Source: Parasulfuritortus sp036391875
GTDB lineage: Bacteria; Pseudomonadota; Gammaproteobacteria; Burkholderiales; Thiobacillaceae
Direction of reading: 5' to 3'
NCBI GenBank assembly: GCA_036391875.1
Contig: DASVZA010000041.1
Location: 124,001 to 188,000, forward strand
Length of the DNA: 64,000 nucleotides
In this document: positions 43,459-52,338 of the stretch, piece by piece
How positions within the stretch are numbered: the first letter of the stretch is position 1
How the letters are laid out: the number at the start of each line of letters is the position of its first letter
Made by a program: the position numbers and the translations under genes
Notes under the pieces: model-generated
What the model saw: only the letters and a program-made list of their open reading frames with translations
What the model was told of the DNA's origin: nothing
Database searches by the model: none

Positions 43459-45756
43459 TTATGGGTAAAGCAGATAGCGCTGCCGACGCTGCTCGAAGGC
43501 CTGCAGACCGGGCTGCCAGGCGGCCGCAATGGCGCGCGGGTCGTCGCCTGCGCGGATGGACTGGAGCACCGCGGCCGAACCGATGCTGCCCAGGGTGCGG
43601 TCCAGCTCGAAACGGTCCGGATAGAGCCGCTGCAATGCCGCGGCGAGCTCGACACCGAGCGCCGGCGAATCGAGCGCGGCGCGGTCGGTCACCTCGATGC
43701 GCACGCCGTGGCAGGCCTGGCCCTGGTAGCGGCTGGCGACCGGCGTGAATTCAACCGGGCTGAAACGCACGCCGGACAGCTTCCGGGCAGCCAGGTAATC
43801 GGCCAAGACATGGGCATCGATCCAGGGCGCACCCAACAGTTCGAACGGCGTCGCCGTGCCCCGGCCGACGCTGACGTTGGCGCCTTCCAGCAGGCCGACG
43901 CCGGGGTAGAGCGTCGCCTCGGCCAGGCTGCGCAGGTTGGGCGACGGCGCCCGCCAGGCGAGGCCGGTGGCGTCGTACCAGTCGCCCCGGGCATAGCCGC
44001 GCATGGCGACCACGTGCAGGTCGGCGCCGATGCCGGCCTCGGCGTTGTAGAAGCGGGCCAGCTCGCCGATGGTCATGCCGTAGCGCACCGGCACCGGGTA
44101 GAAAGCGGTGAAGCCGGTGCGGCCCGGGTCGAGCATCGGTCCCTGGACCATGGCGGCGTCGATCGGGTCGGGCCGGTCGAGGACGTAGATCGGGATGTGG
44201 CGCCGGGCCGCCGCCTCCATGGCGTAGGCCAGGGTGGTCGGGTAGGTGTAGAAGCGGGTGCCCACGTCCTGGATGTCGAACACCAGGGCGTCGATGCCGG
44301 CCAGCATGGCCTCGGTCGGCCGCCGGGTGTCGCCGTACAGGCTGTAGACCGGCAGGCCGGTGGTCGGCTCGGCGCCGGAGGCGATCCGCTCGTCGCGGTC
44401 GCCGTCCAGGCCGTGTTCCGGACTGAACAGGGCGACCAGGTTCACGCCGGACGCCGCGCGCAGCAGGTCGATATTGCGCCGGCCCAGGCCGTCGCGGCCG
44501 GTCTGGTTGGTGATGAGCCCGACCCGCAGGCCGCGCAGCGGCGCGAACGCCTCGCCGGCCAGCACGTCGAGCCCGGTCTGCACCGCGGGCGGCGTCGTGT
44601 AGCGCGCCAGCGCCGGCCGGGCCGCGGCGATGTCGGCCGGGGCAAGCGGACCCAGGGCATCGCCCAGCGCGGCGGCGACCATGTCGCGCAGCGGCTTCAC
44701 GTCGCCGCGGCCGTCCGGATAGACCCGGTTGCTGAGCAGGATGACGTAGAGCTTCGCGACCGGGTCGATCCAGAGCGAGGTGCCGGTGAAACCGGTGTGG
44801 CCGTAGGCGCCGACCGGCGGCAACAGCGCGCGGTCGGCGGCGAAGGGGGCGGCGATGTCCCAGCCCAGGCCGCGCAGCCGGGCCTGGCCGGCCGGCGACT
44901 GGGGCTGGCTCATGGCCTCGACGCTGGCCGGCCGCAATATCCGCACGCCGTCCAGTTCGCCGCCGGCCAGCAGCATGCGGGCGAAGCGGGCCAGGTCGTC
45001 GGCGGTGGCGAACAGCCCGGCATGGCCGGCCACGCCGCCCATGCGCCAGGCGGTCGGGTCGTTCACCGTACCGGCCCGGCTGGGGCCGGTGGGCGCGATG
45101 CGGGTCGACCAGGCCGGCCGGAAACCGGTGTCGCGCATCCCGAGCGGCGCGAAGATGTGTTCCCGGCAGTAGGCGTCCAGCGGCTGGCCGGACACCCGCT
45201 CGACCAGTTCGCCCAGCACCTCGAAATTGATGTCGCTGTAGCGGTAGTGGCTGCCCGGCGCGTCGGTCGGCCGCGCCTCGATGATCCGCCTGCGGACCTC
45301 GTCGATGCCTGACCAGGGCCGCCTCAGGTCCAGGTCGGCCGCCAGGCCGGAATAGTGGGTCAGCAGCTGGCGCACGGTGATGTCGGCCTTGCCGTTGGCG
45401 GCGAACTCCGGCCAGTAGCGGGCGGCGGGCGCGTCCAGATCCAGCCGGCCCTGTTCGACCAGTTGCATGACGGCGGTGGTGGTGGCCACCACCTTGGTCA
45501 GCGAGGCGAGGTCGAAGATCGTGTCGTCGGTCATGGCCTGCCGTTCCGGCGCGAACTCGCGCGCGCCGAAGGCATGGCGGTAGTAGACGCCGTCCTCGCC
45601 GCCGATCAGCAGCACCGCGCCGGGCAGGCGGCCGGCCGCGATCTGGCCTTCGACGATGCCGCCGACCCGGTCCAGCAAGGCCGGATCGGGCACGCGCACC
45701 GCCCAGGCGGAAGGCACGGCGCAGAGCAGCGCGAGCAGGACCAGCAGCCGCTTCAT
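43459..45756 (-). CDS. Serine beta-lactamase/PBP-like domain fused to DUF1343 (NamZ-like) muramidase
   Basis: 765 residues from ATG 45756, which overlaps the upstream stop (ATGA). It has a signal peptide (MKRLLVLLALLCAVPSAWA). Residues about 25-380 form a class C beta-lactamase/DD-peptidase fold with the triad SLTK, YSDIN and HTGFTG. Residues about 390-765 are DUF1343: GLRVGLITNQTGRD, LFSPEHGLDGDRD and DIQDVGTRFYTYPTTL. NamZ-type DUF1343 enzymes remove terminal N-acetylmuramic acid from peptidoglycan chains. The fusion suggests a periplasmic enzyme acting on both peptide and glycan, in wall turnover or recycling. Confidence 0.85.
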   Translation of the reverse strand: MKRLLVLLALLCAVPSAWAVRVPDPALLDRVGGIVEGQIAAGRLPGAVLLIGGEDGVYYRHAFGAREFAPERQAMTDDTIFDLASLTKVVATTTAVMQLVEQGRLDLDAPAARYWPEFAANGKADITVRQLLTHYSGLAADLDLRRPWSGIDEVRRRIIEARPTDAPGSHYRYSDINFEVLGELVERVSGQPLDAYCREHIFAPLGMRDTGFRPAWSTRIAPTGPSRAGTVNDPTAWRMGGVAGHAGLFATADDLARFARMLLAGGELDGVRILRPASVEAMSQPQSPAGQARLRGLGWDIAAPFAADRALLPPVGAYGHTGFTGTSLWIDPVAKLYVILLSNRVYPDGRGDVKPLRDMVAAALGDALGPLAPADIAAARPALARYTTPPAVQTGLDVLAGEAFAPLRGLRVGLITNQTGRDGLGRRNIDLLRAASGVNLVALFSPEHGLDGDRDERIASGAEPTTGLPVYSLYGDTRRPTEAMLAGIDALVFDIQDVGTRFYTYPTTLAYAMEAAARRHIPIYVLDRPDPIDAAMVQGPMLDPGRTGFTAFYPVPVRYGMTIGELARFYNAEAGIGADLHVVAMRGYARGDWYDATGLAWRAPSPNLRSLAEATLYPGVGLLEGANVSVGRGTATPFELLGAPWIDAHVLADYLAARKLSGVRFSPVEFTPVASRYQGQACHGVRIEVTDRAALDSPALGVELAAALQRLYPDRFELDRTLGSIGSAAVLQSIRAGDDPRAIAAAWQPGLQAFEQRRQRYLLYP

Positions 45757-47012
45757 CGTGCGCCCGCCGCCTTGTTCAGGCCGCCCTCGCCATAGACATT
45801 GCGCGGATTCCACAGCATCCAGCCGTCGCTGCCGAAGGCCTCGGCGGCGTCGATCTGGGCCCGGATCTGCTCTGCGCCGAAGACGCGGCGGTCGAAGGCA
45901 TAGTCGCGGAAGGCCTGCAGCCAGGGCCGGAAATGCAGGCCGGACAGGCCGGTGCGCCGGCCGGCGTTGGCCAGCGACAGGCCGACGATCTCGCGCGGCG
46001 CCGCCACCGGATTGGCGTAGCCGGGAATGCCGAACGAGAAACTGGTTGGGTACAGCATGGGCGATAGGTAGTCCACCAAGGGCGCCAGGTCTTCCAGACG
46101 CTGGCCGATATGCGTGTCGTCGCGGTTCCAGAGCACGTAGCCGAATACGTCCGCGGAGATGAATACATTATACGGCGCCAGGCGCTTGCGCGCCTCGGCC
46201 AGGAAGCCGGTGATCGCCGCCACCCTGCTGGCCTGGGTCGACGGCTCGGCGAAGACCAGCCCGGCCTCGTCCGGGAAACGCAGATAGTCGAACTGGATCT
46301 CGTCGAAGCCCAGGCGGGCCGCCTCCTCGGCCACGTCCAGCACGTAGTTGCGGACCTCGGGCCGGAACGGATCGGTCCAGCTCAGGCCTTCCCGGTCGAC
46401 GTAGAGGTTGCCTTCCCGGTCGTGGATCGCCCAGCCAGGCCGGGCGCGGGCCAGCGGATCGTCCTTGAAGGCCACCACCCGGGCGATGAGGTAGATGCCG
46501 CGGCGGTGCAGGTCGGCCAGCAGGGCCGGCATGTCGTGCACGGTGATGACGTTCTGGGCGCCGACCTCGGCCGCCAGGGGCACCGCGCTGCGGTAGGGAA
46601 TCAGGCCGCGGTCGCCCTTCACGTCGACCACCAGGGCGTTGAGTTCGGTGGCGTCCAGCAGCTTGAGCGCGGCGCCGCGCAGCTCGGCGTTGCCGATGCC
46701 GTAGAAGGACAGGTAGAGCGCCTTGGGCCGGAACGGCTGCAGGCGGGCCAGGCGGGCGTTGGCCAGCGGACCGTCGTCCTGCAGTTCCAGCCGCCGGTAG
46801 CCGGCAGCGCGGACGGCGACCGTCCGCGCCGGTTGCGGCAAGGCCAGGAAGCCCTCGCTGTCGGCGGTTTCGGGCTTGCCGGCGACGGTGACGATGGCCC
46901 CCGCCACCGGCTTGCAGGTAGCCGCGTCGACCACCTGGACCCAGCCGACCGTCGCCGACGCGGGCGCCGCCAGCAACAGCCAGAGCAGGGCGAGCAATAG
47001 ACGGCCAGTCAT
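45753..47012 (-). CDS. Putative glycoside hydrolase (DUF4015/GHL type)
   Basis: 419 residues from ATG 47012, which overlaps the previous stop. A signal peptide (LLLALLWLLLAAPASA) precedes a short carboxypeptidase-regulatory-like beta domain (VVDAATCKPVAGAIVTVAG). A TIM-barrel follows with LNALVVDVKGDRGLIPY, VAFKDDPLARARPGWAIHD and GFDEIQFDYLRFPDE, diagnostic of the PF13200 GHL family. The protein is exported. Its substrate is unknown, but it is coupled by 4-bp overlaps to a polysaccharide deacetylase and to the NamZ fusion, which points to cell-wall or exopolysaccharide glycan. Confidence 0.82.
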   Translation of the reverse strand: MTGRLLLALLWLLLAAPASATVGWVQVVDAATCKPVAGAIVTVAGKPETADSEGFLALPQPARTVAVRAAGYRRLELQDDGPLANARLARLQPFRPKALYLSFYGIGNAELRGAALKLLDATELNALVVDVKGDRGLIPYRSAVPLAAEVGAQNVITVHDMPALLADLHRRGIYLIARVVAFKDDPLARARPGWAIHDREGNLYVDREGLSWTDPFRPEVRNYVLDVAEEAARLGFDEIQFDYLRFPDEAGLVFAEPSTQASRVAAITGFLAEARKRLAPYNVFISADVFGYVLWNRDDTHIGQRLEDLAPLVDYLSPMLYPTSFSFGIPGYANPVAAPREIVGLSLANAGRRTGLSGLHFRPWLQAFRDYAFDRRVFGAEQIRAQIDAAEAFGSDGWMLWNPRNVYGEGGLNKAAGAR

Positions 47013-47842
47013 GGCTTCGCTCCCGGGGTTCCGGCCTGGCGCAGGATGGCGGCGAACGCCTTGTCGCTCACCGCGTCGGTGATCAGGTAGCGCGGCAGCG
47101 CCATCGGGTCGTCGCCGGCCCGGACCGGCCGGCGCTCCAGGGTGAACCCGGCGACATAGCCGAGTTGGGCCGCCCGCCGGCGCAGATCGGCGTCCTGCAG
47201 GCCGAACGGCCAGGCGAGCAGGTCGACCCGGCCGCCCAGCCGGGCCTCCAGCACCTGCCGGGAACGGGTCAGCTGCGTGTCGACCAGGCGGGCGTAGGCG
47301 ACCGGATCGAGCCGCTTCCGCTCGCGCATGAAGTTCGGGTGCCAGTAGCTGTGCGACTGGATGTCGAACAGGCCGCCGGCACGCAGCTCGGCCAACTGGT
47401 CCCAGGTCATGGCATAGCGCGCGTTGGAGATCGCCGAAGGATAGATGAACAAGGTCACCGGGATCGGATGGCGACGCAGGATCGGCCACATCTCCGTGTA
47501 GACCGAGCGATGGCCGTCATCGGCCGTGACCGCCACGGAACCGGGCGGCGGCGGGGGAGCCCGTCCGGCCAGGGCGTCGACCACCCGGCGCAGCGGGATC
47601 ACCGTGTAGCCGCCCGCCTCGATCTGGCGCAACTGCGCTTCGAAGGCCGCAGTGCGCACCATCATGCTGTCGGTCGCCTCGGGCCCGAAGCGGTGGTAGA
47701 CCAGCACCGGCACCTGCCAGGCGAAGGCCGGAACGGGCAGGAACAGAATCAGCCACGCCAGCTTGAGGAACAGCCGGACAATGTCCCCTCCCCATCCCTG
47801 CGCGGACGCGCGGGACCGTTTCGTCAGATCGGATTCCGGCAT
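47009..47842 (-). CDS. Polysaccharide deacetylase (NodB homology, CE4)
   Basis: 277 residues if started at ATG 47842; an ATG at 47854 is possible, but its GGAG is immediately adjacent. An N-terminal hydrophobic segment (LFLKLAWLILFLPVPAFA) serves as signal or anchor. NodB motifs are VPVLVYHRFG, VTADDGHRSVY (motif 1 Asp-Asp) and QSHSYWHPN (motif 2 HxxxH metal site). It probably removes N-acetyl groups from a surface or wall glycan. The stop overlaps the start of the GHL gene, forming a three-gene cell-wall operon. Confidence 0.83.
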   Translation of the reverse strand: MPESDLTKRSRASAQGWGGDIVRLFLKLAWLILFLPVPAFAWQVPVLVYHRFGPEATDSMMVRTAAFEAQLRQIEAGGYTVIPLRRVVDALAGRAPPPPPGSVAVTADDGHRSVYTEMWPILRRHPIPVTLFIYPSAISNARYAMTWDQLAELRAGGLFDIQSHSYWHPNFMRERKRLDPVAYARLVDTQLTRSRQVLEARLGGRVDLLAWPFGLQDADLRRRAAQLGYVAGFTLERRPVRAGDDPMALPRYLITDAVSDKAFAAILRQAGTPGAKP

Positions 47843-47981
47843 GGTCGACTTCATCTCCGGCCGGAAGACTCGGCAACCGGCCTGCAACTCGTTGTTCTCA
47901 TCATAGCCCCGCGCCGCCGGCGTTTCGCCATCGGCCACGGCTCGGCTAAACTGGGCGAGGTTTAACTGAACGCAGCGCAGA

Positions 47982-48680
47982 GTGAACCCTTCCATCCTGC
48001 TGGTCGAGGACGACCGGCCGATCGCCGAAAACGTAGTGCTCGCCCTGGCCCGGGAGAGCCTGGACTGCCATCACGTGACCCTGGCCAGCGAAGGGCTCGC
48101 CCTCCTGCGCCTGGACAATTTCGACCTGGCCATCCTCGACGTCGGCCTGCCCGACGGCAACGGCTTCGAGCTCTGCCGCACGCTGCGCACCTTCTCCGAC
48201 ATTCCGGTGATCTTCCTCACCGCCCGCTCCGACGAGATCGACCGCGTGGTCGGCCTGGAGATCGGCGCCGACGACTACGTCCTGAAGCCGTTCAGCCCAC
48301 GCGAGCTGGCCGCCCGGGTGAAGACCATCCTGCGCCGCAGTCGGTCCATGCGTGCGGCGTCGCCGGCCCTGTCGGCCATGCCGACGGCACCCGGCCTCGC
48401 GGTCGACGAGGAGCGCGCGACGATCGCCTTCCGCGGCCGGCCGCTCGACCTCAGCCGGGCCGAATACCTCATGCTCAAGGCGCTCGCCTCGCGGCCCGAG
48501 AAGGTGTTCAGCCGGGCCGAGCTGATGGATGCCGCCGGCCTGGCCGAGGCCAGTCTGGAACGCTCGGTCGACACCCACATCAAGAGCCTGCGCGCCAAAC
48601 TGGCGGCGCTCGCGCCCGACGCCGACCCGATCCGCACCCATCGCGGCCTGGGCTACAGCCTGGGAGTCGATCGAACATGA
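47982..48680 (+). CDS. creB: CreB-like OmpR-family response regulator
   Basis: 232 residues from GTG 47982. The receiver domain has the acidic pocket and phospho-acceptor (LVEDDRPIAENVV; AILDVGLPDGNG), the T and K positions (FLTARSD; YVLKPFSP), and a C-terminal winged helix of the OmpR type ending VDTHIKSLRAKLAAL. Its neighbours creC and creD fix the assignment. CreB controls genes for envelope and carbon metabolism and, in some bacteria, beta-lactamase expression. Confidence 0.85.
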   Translation: MNPSILLVEDDRPIAENVVLALARESLDCHHVTLASEGLALLRLDNFDLAILDVGLPDGNGFELCRTLRTFSDIPVIFLTARSDEIDRVVGLEIGADDYVLKPFSPRELAARVKTILRRSRSMRAASPALSAMPTAPGLAVDEERATIAFRGRPLDLSRAEYLMLKALASRPEKVFSRAELMDAAGLAEASLERSVDTHIKSLRAKLAALAPDADPIRTHRGLGYSLGVDRT

Positions 48681-48775
48681 GGCTGATCTACTGCGCCGGT
48701 GTGATAGCGGTCCTCGCTCTCACCCTCGGCTCGAGACGATCGCTCAAGTCCGATCGACTCCTGGACGCAGCGTGA
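48677..48775 (+). CDS. 32-codon ORF coupled between creB and creC
   Basis: The ORF starts at an ATG overlapping the creB stop (ATGA, 48677-48680) and ends at a TGA overlapping the creC GTG (GTGA, 48772-48775). The peptide begins MRLIYCAGVIAVLALTLG, a short membrane-spanning or signal-like segment, then a basic tail. The exact double overlap argues that it is translated, at least as a coupling device that carries ribosomes from creB to creC. No homologue is recognised. Confidence 0.55.
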   Translation: MRLIYCAGVIAVLALTLGSRRSLKSDRLLDAA

Positions 48776-50205
48776 ACTTCTTCGTCCGCTTCTTCGTCGG
48801 CTACGCCCTGGTCGCCGCGCTGGCCGTGCTGCTGGCGATGAAGCTGTTCACCGACCAGTTCGTGCCCGGCGTGCGCCAGTCGGTCGAGGAATCCCTGGTC
48901 CAGACCGCCAACCTGCTGGCCGAGCTCGCCTCCCAGGAAGCGGCGGGTAACAAGAGCACCACGGCAGGCATCGAGACGCTGTTCCGCGGCTACCAGAAGC
49001 GGCGCTTCGAAGCCCGCATCTACGGCATCCTCAAGACCAACCCCAACCTGCGCGTCTACGTCACCGACCACACCGGCAAGGTGATCCTCGACAGCAGCGG
49101 CAAGGACGTCGGCCAGGACTATTCCAAGTGGCTGGACGTCAGCCGCACCCTGGCCGGCGGGTACGGCGCCCGCACCTCGCGCGAGGACGAAGACGGCGTG
49201 CCGGGCAGCGTGATGTACGTCGCCGCGCCCATTCTGCGCGACGGCCAGATCGTCGGCGTGCTGTCGGTCGGCAAGCCCTCGCGCTCCTTCCAGAGCTTCA
49301 TCGACATGACCCGGGACAAGGCCTGGCAGTCGGCCATCTGGCTGTTCGCCCTGGCCCTGCTGCTGGCGCTCGGCTTCTCCTACTGGATGACCCGCGACCT
49401 GCGCCGCCTGGTCGACCACGCCAACGAGGTGGCCGAGGGCAAGCGCGACCGCATCCCGATCGAGGGCCGCAGCGAGCTGCGCCGCCTGGCCCAGGCGCTG
49501 GAGCACCTGCGCGCCGAGCTGGACGGCAAGGCCCACGTCGAGAAGGTGTCGCAACTGCTGGCGCACGAGCTTAAGAGCCCGATCGCCGCCATCCGCGGCG
49601 CCATCGAGCTGCTGCCGGACGAGACCGACGCCGAGCGGCGCGCCCGCCTGGAGACCAACATCGCGACCGAGACGGCGCGCCTGCAGCGCATCGTCGAAGG
49701 CGTGCTCGATCTGGCCCGGGCCGAGAACCGCGGCCGGCTCGACGAGCGCGAGGAGATCGCATTCGATGAGCTGGTGCGCGACGTGCTCGCCACCCGCACC
49801 GGCCGTCTGGCCAGCAAGGAACTGCGAATCGAAACCGAACTCGCCCCGACCCGGGTCTCCGGCAGCCGCTTCCTGCTGCGCCAGGCGGTGGCCAACCTGA
49901 TCGACAACGCCGCCGACTTCAGTCCGGCCGGCGGCACGCTGGAGATCGCGCTCGGCGATGGCGACGGCCAGGTTCACCTGCGCATCCGCGACCACGGCCC
50001 CGGCATCCCGGACTACGCCCTGCCCCGCCTGTTCGAGCGCTTCTACTCCGTGCCCCGCCCGGACAGCGGCGAGCGCAGCAGCGGCCTCGGCCTCAACCTG
50101 GTCCAGGAAGTCGCCCGCCTGCACGGCGGCGGCATCGAACTCGGCAACCATCCGGACGGCGGCGCCGAGGCCCGGCTCAGTCTGCCGGCTCTAAAAAACA
50201 CTTGA
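48772..50205 (+). CDS. creC: CreC-like sensor histidine kinase
   Basis: 477 residues from GTG 48772. It has an N-terminal membrane helix (FVRFFVGYALVAALAVLLAM), a periplasmic CreC-type sensor domain (VYVTDHTGKVILDSSGKDVGQDYSKW is characteristic of CreC), a second helix (SAIWLFALALLLALGFSYW) and HAMP. The HisKA domain has the phospho-acceptor in LLAHELKSPIAAIRG, and the HATPase has NLIDNAADFSP, DHGPGIP and GLGLNLV. It phosphorylates CreB. A small ORF overlaps its start. Confidence 0.87.
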   Translation: MNFFVRFFVGYALVAALAVLLAMKLFTDQFVPGVRQSVEESLVQTANLLAELASQEAAGNKSTTAGIETLFRGYQKRRFEARIYGILKTNPNLRVYVTDHTGKVILDSSGKDVGQDYSKWLDVSRTLAGGYGARTSREDEDGVPGSVMYVAAPILRDGQIVGVLSVGKPSRSFQSFIDMTRDKAWQSAIWLFALALLLALGFSYWMTRDLRRLVDHANEVAEGKRDRIPIEGRSELRRLAQALEHLRAELDGKAHVEKVSQLLAHELKSPIAAIRGAIELLPDETDAERRARLETNIATETARLQRIVEGVLDLARAENRGRLDEREEIAFDELVRDVLATRTGRLASKELRIETELAPTRVSGSRFLLRQAVANLIDNAADFSPAGGTLEIALGDGDGQVHLRIRDHGPGIPDYALPRLFERFYSVPRPDSGERSSGLGLNLVQEVARLHGGGIELGNHPDGGAEARLSLPALKNT

Positions 50206-50234
50206 TCCACACATAACCCACACGGATTTCCCAC
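50206..50234 (+). promoter_or_regulatory. Candidate cre-tag upstream of creD
   Basis: TCCAC at 50206, CCCAC at 50217 and TTCCC at 50228 recur at exactly 11-bp steps. This is the spacing of the enterobacterial CreB site (two TTCAC half-sites separated by 6 bp). It lies between creC and creD, about 45 bp upstream of the creD start. Confidence 0.4.
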
Positions 50235-50277
50235 GCGCCGGCGCCATCCTGGAAGCGTCGCAACAAGGGAGACCGTC

Positions 50278-51600
50278 ATGGGGAAACTGCTCAACACCAA
50301 GTTGTTCGCGCTGGCCGTGCTGGCGCTGGTCCTGATCTTCGCCGTCAGCCAGGTGGAGTGGAAGGTCAACGAACGCCGCGCCACGCGCGACAACGCGGTG
50401 CAGACCATCGCCGACCAGTACGCCCGCGAGCAGCAACTGGTCGGGCCGCTGCTCTGGGTGAAATGCAGCGAGCCGGCCAGCGTCGTCGAGACCGACGCCA
50501 ACGGCAGCCGGCGCCGAACGGTCGACCACGACTGCTCCCGCGTCGTCCGGCCCACCCTGCTCACCGGCCAGGGCACGCTGGGCGTCTCGGAGCGCTACCG
50601 GGGCATCTACATCGCCCACATCTACACCGCCGTGCTGAAGCTGCACGCGGTCATCCCGGCCTTCGCCGCCAAGCCCGGCCAGACCATCGAGGCAGCCGAC
50701 CTGATCTTCGGCGTGGGCGACCCGCGCGGCATCAAGCTGGTCCGGATCGCCACCGCCGACGGCCGCGACCTGGCCGCCCAACCCGGCGTTCCAGGCGGCC
50801 CGGTCCAGTTCGGTTTCCACGTACCGCTCGATCCGGGCGCCTTGAACCAGGTTCAGAACCTGACCATGGACATTGAAATCGCCGGCAGCGGCCGCCTCGA
50901 TTTCGCGCCGGTGGCAGCCGACAACGATTTCACCCTGCAATCGACCTGGCCCCACCCCAGCTTCTCCGGCCGCTTCCTGCCCGAGGCGCGCGAGGTCAGC
51001 GTCGCCGGCTTCAGCGCCCGCTGGCGGGTCAACGATTTCGCCACCGGCGGCGACCGGGTACTCGCCGACAAGAGCGCCGGCATCGAGCAGCCCGCCAACT
51101 GGCTGGCCGATTCGCTCGGCGTCTCGCTCATCGACCCGGTCGACGCCTACACCCAGACCGACCGCGCCGTGCGCTACGGCTTCCTGTTCGTGCTGCTCAC
51201 CCTGGGCGGCTTCTTCCTGTTCGAGATGGTCAAGCGCAAGCCGGTGCATCCGCTGCAATACCTGCTGATCGGCTTCGCCGTGGTGCTGTTCTTCCTCCTG
51301 CTGCTGGCCCTGTCCGAACACATCGCCTTTGCCCTGGCCTATGAGATCGCCGCCAGCGCCTGCGTGCTGCTGATCACCGCCTACGGCCGCACCCTGGTCG
51401 GCGGCTGGCTCGGCGCGCTGGCCCTGGGCATCGGCTACGCCATGCTCTACGGCGGCCTGTACCTGATCCTGGCCTCGGAGGACTACGCCCTGCTGCTCGG
51501 CGCCTGGCTGGTGTTCCTGCTGCTGGCCCTGACCATGTGGCTGACCCGCCGGCTGGACTGGCACGCCGCCGAACGGCTCGCCGAGGAGGGCGCGGCATGA
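50278..51600 (+). CDS. creD: CreD-like inner-membrane protein
   Basis: 440 residues. An N-terminal helix is followed by a ~250-residue periplasmic beta-rich domain and five to six C-terminal helices. The segments YGFLFVLLTLGGFFLFEMVKRKPVHPLQYLLIGFAVVLFFLLLLALSEH and ASACVLLITAYGRTLVGGW are the CreD signature. CreD is the main CreBC target in enterobacteria and is linked to envelope integrity. It has its own AGGGAG ribosome-binding site and possibly its own CreB-dependent promoter. Confidence 0.9.
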   Translation: MGKLLNTKLFALAVLALVLIFAVSQVEWKVNERRATRDNAVQTIADQYAREQQLVGPLLWVKCSEPASVVETDANGSRRRTVDHDCSRVVRPTLLTGQGTLGVSERYRGIYIAHIYTAVLKLHAVIPAFAAKPGQTIEAADLIFGVGDPRGIKLVRIATADGRDLAAQPGVPGGPVQFGFHVPLDPGALNQVQNLTMDIEIAGSGRLDFAPVAADNDFTLQSTWPHPSFSGRFLPEAREVSVAGFSARWRVNDFATGGDRVLADKSAGIEQPANWLADSLGVSLIDPVDAYTQTDRAVRYGFLFVLLTLGGFFLFEMVKRKPVHPLQYLLIGFAVVLFFLLLLALSEHIAFALAYEIAASACVLLITAYGRTLVGGWLGALALGIGYAMLYGGLYLILASEDYALLLGAWLVFLLLALTMWLTRRLDWHAAERLAEEGAA

Positions 51601-52160
51601 TCGGGCGGAGCACCCCGCTGCCGGCGCCACGCCGTGAGCCAGACGTGAAGCGCCTGCGCCGCTTCCTCCTGCCGCTCGTCCTGCTGCCGATGGCGGTCGA
51701 ATCGGTCGTGCCGCCCGGCACCTTCGTCCAGCCGGTCATGGCCGCCGGCCGCCGCGACTGGAACCCGGCCAGCTTCTGGCACGGCCACTGGGGCGCCTCG
51801 GGCGTGCACAAGGGCATCGACATCTTCGCCCGGGAGGGCACGCCGGTGGTCGCCGCCCAATCCGGGCTGGTGCTGTTCACCGGCCGGATCAGGCTGGGCG
51901 GCAACGTCGTGCTGGTGATCACCCCGCGCGGCTGGCTGCACTACTACGCCCACCTGCACGGCATCCGCACCGAGGCCGGCGACTGGTTGCCGGCCGGCGC
52001 CCCGGTCGGCTGCGTGGGCACCAGCGGCGACGCCGCCGGCCGTCCGGCCCATCTGCATTACTCGGTCATCAGCCTGGTACCCCGGCCCTGGGCGATCCGC
52101 TGGACCGCCCAAGGCTGGAAGCGGATGTTCTACCGCGACCCGGACCGGCTGCTGCCCTGA
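51597..52160 (+). CDS. M23-family (LytM) peptidase
   Basis: 187 residues from ATG 51597, overlapping the creD stop (ATGA). An N-terminal hydrophobic anchor (LRRFLLPLVLLPMAVESVV) precedes a LytM domain with both zinc motifs: HKGIDIF (HxxxD) and HLHYSV (HxH). It is a periplasmic endopeptidase or a divisome-type LytM factor acting on peptidoglycan. Its coupling to creD suggests that the CreBC regulon here includes a wall hydrolase. Confidence 0.85.
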   Translation: MIGRSTPLPAPRREPDVKRLRRFLLPLVLLPMAVESVVPPGTFVQPVMAAGRRDWNPASFWHGHWGASGVHKGIDIFAREGTPVVAAQSGLVLFTGRIRLGGNVVLVITPRGWLHYYAHLHGIRTEAGDWLPAGAPVGCVGTSGDAAGRPAHLHYSVISLVPRPWAIRWTAQGWKRMFYRDPDRLLP

Positions 52161-52166
52161 ACCGCC

Positions 52167-52233
52167 CGCCATAGGTGACAAATCGCCGCCATAAATGACA
52201 AACACATCTTGAATCCGCCACCAACGACAAAGC
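52167..52233. repeat. Three degenerate 17-bp direct repeats
   Basis: CGCCATAGGTGACAAAT (52167), CGCCATAAATGACAAAC (52187) and CGCCACCAACGACAAAG (near 52216) lie between the M23 peptidase and the haemoglobin gene. Multiple short terminal repeats with a TGTCA core (reverse strand) resemble one end of an IS21- or IS481-like insertion sequence, but no transposase remains. A transcription-factor operator array is the alternative. Confidence 0.5.
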
Positions 52234-52338
52234 TATCCAATTGATTCGTATGCGTTTAACAAAACTGGCACAGGCCATGCGTTAGTTACGTCAACGCCCG
52301 CGACCCGGGCACCCGCAAACCGATTCTGGAGATCGCTC

